From contig WGAX01000169.1 in the NCBI GenBank assembly GCA_015494595.1, positions 1 to 17,363 on the forward strand: 17,363 nt of DNA. Direction: 5' to 3'. Position 1 is the first letter of the stretch, and the number at the start of each line of letters is the position of its first letter. The translations under genes and the position numbers were made by a program. Below, piece after piece: positions 14,196 to 17,363 of the stretch. The notes beneath the pieces were generated by a model. The model worked only from the letters and a program-made list of their open reading frames with translations, had not been told where the DNA came from and searched no databases. The DNA comes from Nitratiruptor sp. (lineage in GTDB: Bacteria > Campylobacterota > Campylobacteria > Campylobacterales > Nitratiruptoraceae).

Positions 14196-14615
14196 ATGCG
14201 CCTTATCTTTGTAGCTATTATCAGTGCCATCTTTTTGATGGCACAACCTCTCCCCTCCAAACTTGCCAACCATATGGATAGGGGACTAGTGATCGTGGAT
14301 TTCTTTGCTTCTTGGTGCCATAGTTGCCGCAAAGAGCTTCCTCTTTTACTAAAATTTACGCAAAAACACCCAAATATCAAAGTAATTGCTGTGAGCGTAG
14401 ATGAAGATAAAAATGCGGCAAAAAACTTTGTTAAAGAACTGAATATACAACTTCCTATACTATATGATACGGACGGAAAAATAGTAAGCTATTTTAATCC
14501 CGTCGGTATTCCCGCTCTTTATATCTTTAAAGACAAAAAACTACAAGGATCAATTATTGGTGCAAAAGAGACCTTCTTAGATATCCTTACTAACAAAATA
14601 AAGGCTCTCCAATGA
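14196..14615 (+). CDS. TlpA/ResA-like periplasmic thioredoxin
   Basis: A 139-residue protein with a hydrophobic signal sequence (1-17, ending FLMAQ) and a thioredoxin fold: VIVDFFASWCHSCRKELP carries the active-site pair C41-H-S-C44, and GIPALYIF holds the cis-proline P106. TlpA-class proteins reduce disulfides outside the cytoplasm, for example in apocytochrome c or other exported partners. Its start lies one base after the stop of the CxxCH protein, with AGGAG upstream, and its stop overlaps the next gene by four bases (ATGA). The neighbourhood suggests it keeps cysteines reduced in the dihaem protein or in the Cys-rich DUF4266 lipoprotein; that target assignment is inference. Confidence 0.92.
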   Translation: MRLIFVAIISAIFLMAQPLPSKLANHMDRGLVIVDFFASWCHSCRKELPLLLKFTQKHPNIKVIAVSVDEDKNAAKNFVKELNIQLPILYDTDGKIVSYFNPVGIPALYIFKDKKLQGSIIGAKETFLDILTNKIKALQ

Positions 14616-14821
14616 GATGGTGTTTGCTTTTTGCACTACTTTTTGCAGGGTGTAGCATACAATCAGTCAAACCGTGGCAAAAAGGAACTCTTGCAAAACA
14701 GAGTTTTAAAGAGGGGGCTTGCGCACCATCTTTTTCACGTTTTTTGCACCATGTATATTTTTCCAAAGAGGGTAGCAAAGGCGGTTCAGATGTGGGTGGA
14801 GGAGGTTGTGGATGCAATTGA
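14612..14821 (+). CDS. DUF4266 small lipoprotein with Gly/Cys-rich tail
   Basis: A 69-residue lipoprotein. The leader MRWCLLFALLFAGC ends in a lipobox (LFAGC, lipid-bearing C14). The mature part contains VKPWQKGTLAK and HHVYFSKEGSKGGSDVG, ending GGGGCGCN, which is the signature of DUF4266. The terminal CGC suggests a metal or disulfide function. DUF4266 proteins commonly accompany TlpA-type thioredoxins, DUF3570 proteins and ApbE, the exact set seen here; their biochemical role is not known to me. It overlaps the thioredoxin gene by 4 bases and the DUF3570 gene by 10 bases. Confidence 0.88.
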   Translation: MRWCLLFALLFAGCSIQSVKPWQKGTLAKQSFKEGACAPSFSRFLHHVYFSKEGSKGGSDVGGGGCGCN

Positions 14822-15957
14822 GATCGATTGCCCTTGCTAGCCTCCTTACTGCAAATCTCTTGGCACAAGATAGTGTCGGTGTGCACTATATGTATTATGA
14901 TGAAGATAATGCACGAACAATTGTAAAATCTCCTACTCTCTCTTTACATAAGGAGATAGGCTTTGACTATGATCTTGATATATCTTTTACCCACGATACC
15001 GTCAGCGGTGCTAGCCCCACATTTTATGACGCTGCAAGCGGAGCGTCTGCTAGCTTACCCAAGGGAGTAGTGTATCCTCAAGATGTGGTATATGGGGATA
15101 TCGATTATGAAGATCACCGCAAAGCCTTTCATTTTAATCTTACAAAAAGATTTGGGCAAAATCGCGATGAAGTGAGCATTGGCTATAGCCACTCCAGTGA
15201 AAATGACTACTTCTCCCAAGAGATCTCATTGCAACTTCTCCACTATATCGATAGCAGCAAAAATAGCTCACTAAGTTATGCGATAAGTTACCAAAGAAAC
15301 AAACCAAAAATATACTGCTTTTTACAAGAAGGATTATGCGATAGCGTGAGTGGAGCAAGTGGAGGAAGTATTACAAAACGAGCAGAAGTTATCAATCTTG
15401 CTCTAGGCTATACGCAGATTCTCTCTAAAACTTCACTTTGCAAACTCTCTGTTTTTGGTATCTTTGAAAACGGCTATCTTAGTAATCCTTATATGAGAGT
15501 CGTACGCAACTATACCCCTTTTAGCGCTCAAATTACTCCTGAAAATAAGCCATCCACTCGTAACGCCATAGGCATTACGTTTGAATTGAAAAAGGCTTTT
15601 GCAAACTATATAGCCGATCTCAACTACAGACTCTACAACGATAGCTGGTCAATTCTCTCTCATACCATTGAAACCTCTCTTACCAAAGAGTTTGCAAAAA
15701 GTGATCTTACAGCAACGCTTCGCTACTACAACCAAACAGCTGCATTTTTCTATAGTAGTCAAAAGGATTACTTTACAGACGAAATCTACGCATCAAGCGA
15801 TCGGCGAATGGCAAGCTACGACTCATGGAACTTGAGTCTTTGCTGGAGTTACCGCTATAATAAGCAAATAACATTTGATATAGATGGTGGTTACTACATA
15901 CAGCCAAAATATTACCACTCCATCTATACGGGCATAGGAGTTCGCTATAGCTTCTAA
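14812..15957 (+). CDS. DUF3570 outer-membrane beta-barrel protein
   Basis: A 381-residue protein. I prefer ATG 14812 (MQLRSIALASLLTANLLAQ, a signal peptide) over TTG 14806; GGAGGAGG upstream lies inside the Gly codons of the preceding gene. The mature N-terminus shows YYDEDN and DTVSGASPTFYD, typical of DUF3570; SGAS occurs three times (DTVSGASP, ASGASAS, SVSGASGG). The rest is alternating amphipathic strands and the chain ends VRYSF, with the terminal Phe of outer-membrane barrels. It may provide the outer-membrane seat or channel for the lipoprotein and haem protein of this operon; that role is inference. It is followed 22 bases later by the ApbE-like gene. Confidence 0.9.
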   Translation: MQLRSIALASLLTANLLAQDSVGVHYMYYDEDNARTIVKSPTLSLHKEIGFDYDLDISFTHDTVSGASPTFYDAASGASASLPKGVVYPQDVVYGDIDYEDHRKAFHFNLTKRFGQNRDEVSIGYSHSSENDYFSQEISLQLLHYIDSSKNSSLSYAISYQRNKPKIYCFLQEGLCDSVSGASGGSITKRAEVINLALGYTQILSKTSLCKLSVFGIFENGYLSNPYMRVVRNYTPFSAQITPENKPSTRNAIGITFELKKAFANYIADLNYRLYNDSWSILSHTIETSLTKEFAKSDLTATLRYYNQTAAFFYSSQKDYFTDEIYASSDRRMASYDSWNLSLCWSYRYNKQITFDIDGGYYIQPKYYHSIYTGIGVRYSF

Positions 15958-15972
15958 AGAGATTTTTAGATT

Positions 15973-15993
15973 CAGGGCGATGCATTCGCCCTG
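15973..15993 (+). other. Hairpin covering the ApbE-like start codon
   Basis: CAGGGCGA (15973-15980) pairs perfectly with TCGCCCTG (15986-15993) around a 5-base loop. The annotated ATG (15980-15982) sits at the top of the stem. No T-run follows, so it is not a normal terminator. It may restrain translation of the ApbE-like protein or stabilise the DUF3570 mRNA, or it may be a coding coincidence. Confidence 0.5.
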
Positions 15994-16759
15994 TGAACTT
16001 ATCCTCTATGCACCATTTCATAAAGCCAAACAGGCTGCAAAAGAGGTTTTAGTCGCTACAAAACAACTAGAACATACTTACAACTTTTATAACCCAAACT
16101 CACTCATTAGCGCAATCAACCAAAGAAAAGAGAGTAAACTTACACCAGAGCTTGCCTCAATTTTAGAGCAGGCTTATCTTTACTACCAACGCACTGATGG
16201 AATTTTTGATATAACAGTAGGCACGCTGAAAAGATGCCTCAATGCCTCTTCTTATGCAGAGTATCAAGCCTGTATAGAAAAAATGCAAGAATTTCTAGGC
16301 TGGCAACATATTACATTAACAAAAAATCGTATCCATTTTGATAATCCTTATACAATGATCGATCTTGGCGGATTTGTCAAGGAATATGCTGTAGATAAAG
16401 CAAAACGCATCCTCAAACGCCATAAAATAAACGGTATTATCAATTTTGGAGGCGATATTGCAGCAGTTGGATCAAAGCCAGATGGTTCAGCATTTCGTAT
16501 AGGCATTAAAGATCCATACAAGCCCAATCAATTCGCTACATTTGTAGAGATAAGTGATGCTGCTCTTGCTACTTCTGGAACTTATGAGCGCTCATACAAA
16601 GTGGGAAACCAAAGAGTTGAACATATCTTCAAAGGAAATCTTCAAGCTAAATCCATTAGCGTCATTGCCCCAACCTGCCTACAAAGTGGCATCTACGCTA
16701 CGTCACTGATGATTAATCCATGCTTACAACACAATTTCAAAACTATTTTTATTTTTTAA
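15980..16759 (+). CDS. ApbE-like FAD:protein FMN transferase
   Basis: A 259-residue protein, short for the family (commonly around 300 or more, with export leader). Visible motifs: MHSPCELILYA (family start MGTP-like), TDGIFDITVG (72-81), DLGGFVKEYAVD (128-139), NFGGDI (155-160), LATSGTYER (196-204) and EHI (214-216). ApbE enzymes attach FMN to Thr/Ser of partner proteins using FAD and Mg2+. The C-terminal metal motif, usually D-A-L-A-T, reads G-I-Y-A-T (237-241), so a Mg2+ ligand may be missing. There is no signal peptide or lipobox. In-frame codons upstream (FRFRA) look like conserved family sequence but contain no ATG, GTG or TTG; an ATA at 15947 with AGGAG 6 bases before it is an alternative start. 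Last gene of the DUF3570 operon. Confidence 0.85.
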   Translation: MHSPCELILYAPFHKAKQAAKEVLVATKQLEHTYNFYNPNSLISAINQRKESKLTPELASILEQAYLYYQRTDGIFDITVGTLKRCLNASSYAEYQACIEKMQEFLGWQHITLTKNRIHFDNPYTMIDLGGFVKEYAVDKAKRILKRHKINGIINFGGDIAAVGSKPDGSAFRIGIKDPYKPNQFATFVEISDAALATSGTYERSYKVGNQRVEHIFKGNLQAKSISVIAPTCLQSGIYATSLMINPCLQHNFKTIFIF

Positions 16760-16764
16760 TGCAG

Positions 16765-16841
16765 TGGTGTCCCGGGCGGGATTCGAACCCACGACCTTCG
16801 GATTAGGAATCCGATGCTCTATCCTGCTGAGCTACCGGGAC
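16765..16841 (-). tRNA. tRNA-Arg (anticodon CCU)
   Basis: A full cloverleaf on the minus strand: acceptor GTCCCGG pairs with CCGGGAC, D-arm AGCTCAGCAGGATAGAGC, anticodon stem CGGAT/ATCCG with loop TTCCTAA (anticodon CCT, reading AGG), T-arm with GGTTCGAATCCC, discriminator A and an encoded CCA (16767-16765). The 5' ten bases overlap the end of the cupin gene on the same strand. Its 3' end lies only 5 bases from the stop of the convergent ApbE-like gene. Confidence 0.97.
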
Positions 16842-17122
16842 GCGCAGACATATTTAGCACCTATTTCGCTATAGGCTGAATGTGGAGTATTGGGAGGAGA
16901 TTCGTACCTGTCGCCAGGCTTTAACACTATCTCTTTGCCATCTTCTGCTATAACCAATTCACCCTCTACAACCCATCGCACTTCATAATGCGGATGGGTA
17001 TGGAGAGGATATTTGCTATTTTTAGGATCAAACCAGGTAAAAATATTGAAGAAACCCTCTTTTTTGAGGGTTTCGTAAATTTTGGATTCGTCGGTTATGT
17101 CTGTTTTTATAACCTTAGCCAT
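16832..17122 (-). CDS. Small single-domain cupin protein
   Basis: A 96-residue protein with both cupin motifs: PLHTHPHYEVRWVVEGEL (metal ligands H41, H43, E47) and KPGDRYESPPNTPHSA (H81). Small single cupins bind a metal and act as enzymes or sensors; the substrate here is unknown. Its ATG overlaps the fusA stop by 8 bases (ATGGCTAA), so it is probably co-transcribed with EF-G. The last codons (A-S-R-stop) run into the tRNA-Arg gene: the TAG stop is the T8-A9-G10 of the tRNA. Confidence 0.9.
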   Translation of the reverse strand: MAKVIKTDITDESKIYETLKKEGFFNIFTWFDPKNSKYPLHTHPHYEVRWVVEGELVIAEDGKEIVLKPGDRYESPPNTPHSAYSEIGAKYVCASR

Positions 17123-17363
17123 TGCGCTTTTTGATAATCTCTTCGGCTACGTTTCTTGGAACCTCTTCGTAATGATCGAATTCCATAGAGTATGTACCAC
17201 GCCCTTGTGTGAATGATCGCAAATCTGTAGAGTATCCGAACATCTCTGCAAGCGGTACCATAGCAGTAACGATTTTGTTGCCCGCTCTATCTTCCATGCT
17301 AGATACTTGTCCACGGCGACGGTTGATGTCACCGATCACGTCACCCATGTACTCTTCTGGCAC
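17115..17363 (-). CDS. fusA: Translation elongation factor G, C-terminal part
   Basis: The last 82 residues of EF-G; the gene continues beyond the right edge. Highly conserved domain IV/V sequence is visible: PEEYMGDVIGDINRRRGQV, EDRAGNKIV, PLAEMFGYSTDLRS, TQGRGTYSMEFDHYEEVP. EF-G is the GTPase that moves tRNA and mRNA through the ribosome. A core gene that marks the right edge as ordinary chromosome. Downstream overlap with the cupin gene is 8 bases. Confidence 0.97.
   Translation of the reverse strand: MPEEYMGDVIGDINRRRGQVSSMEDRAGNKIVTAMVPLAEMFGYSTDLRSFTQGRGTYSMEFDHYEEVPRNVAEEIIKKRNG

Noticed and set aside
12353..14380. Several minus-strand open frames of 65-122 aa opposite the dihaem protein gene
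   Set aside because: All are antisense shadows of a gene with signal peptide, EF-hand-like and CxxCH motifs; none has a ribosome site or familiar sequence.
16765..16841. tRNA-Arg as the integration site of the island
   Set aside because: No integrase gene and no second copy of the tRNA 3' end is seen in the window, and the DUF3570 operon lies between the tRNA and the island.

Overview
The window looks like a chromosomal segment of an AT-rich member of the Campylobacterota (Epsilonproteobacteria). This is inferred from the style of the core genes at the right edge (elongation factor G followed by a small cupin), from promoters that show -10 boxes without clear -35 boxes, and from tightly packed overlapping genes. 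I cannot fix the genus.

Left two thirds (1-10995, all on the minus strand, read right to left) is an accessory island that resembles a biological-conflict or anti-phage locus. It starts with a trio: an 82-aa beta-rich protein, a 180-aa unknown and a ClpX-like AAA+ ATPase, closed by a convincing rho-independent terminator. Next comes a 1194-aa TIR-nSTAND1-membrane-WD40 protein. It is followed by a compact ubiquitin-like module: an E2/UBC-like protein, a JAMM-peptidase/E1 fusion, a multi-pass membrane protein and a small SLOG-like protein. The block ends with a TPR protein and the N-terminus of a second TIR-like (DUF4062-type) protein that runs off the window. No ubiquitin-like modifier is encoded here. 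The E2-like protein keeps a canonical Cys-x7-Trp spacing, while the E1 half has no cysteine in its crossover loop.

Right third (11118-16759, plus strand) is a second unit. An orphan OmpR-type response regulator precedes a probable five-gene operon: an exported 788-aa protein with two CxxCH haem sites and EF-hand-like loops, a TlpA-like thioredoxin, a DUF4266 lipoprotein, a DUF3570 outer-membrane barrel and an ApbE-like flavin transferase. Nearly the same 17-base box lies upstream of both the regulator and the 788-aa gene, each time exactly 9 bases before a -10 hexamer. The regulator therefore probably controls itself and this envelope redox operon.

Right edge (16765-17363, minus strand): tRNA-Arg(CCU), whose 5' end overlaps the end of a cupin gene, and the C-terminus of EF-G (fusA). 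The tRNA and the ApbE gene converge with only 5 bases between them. I saw no integrase, insertion sequence or CRISPR array.
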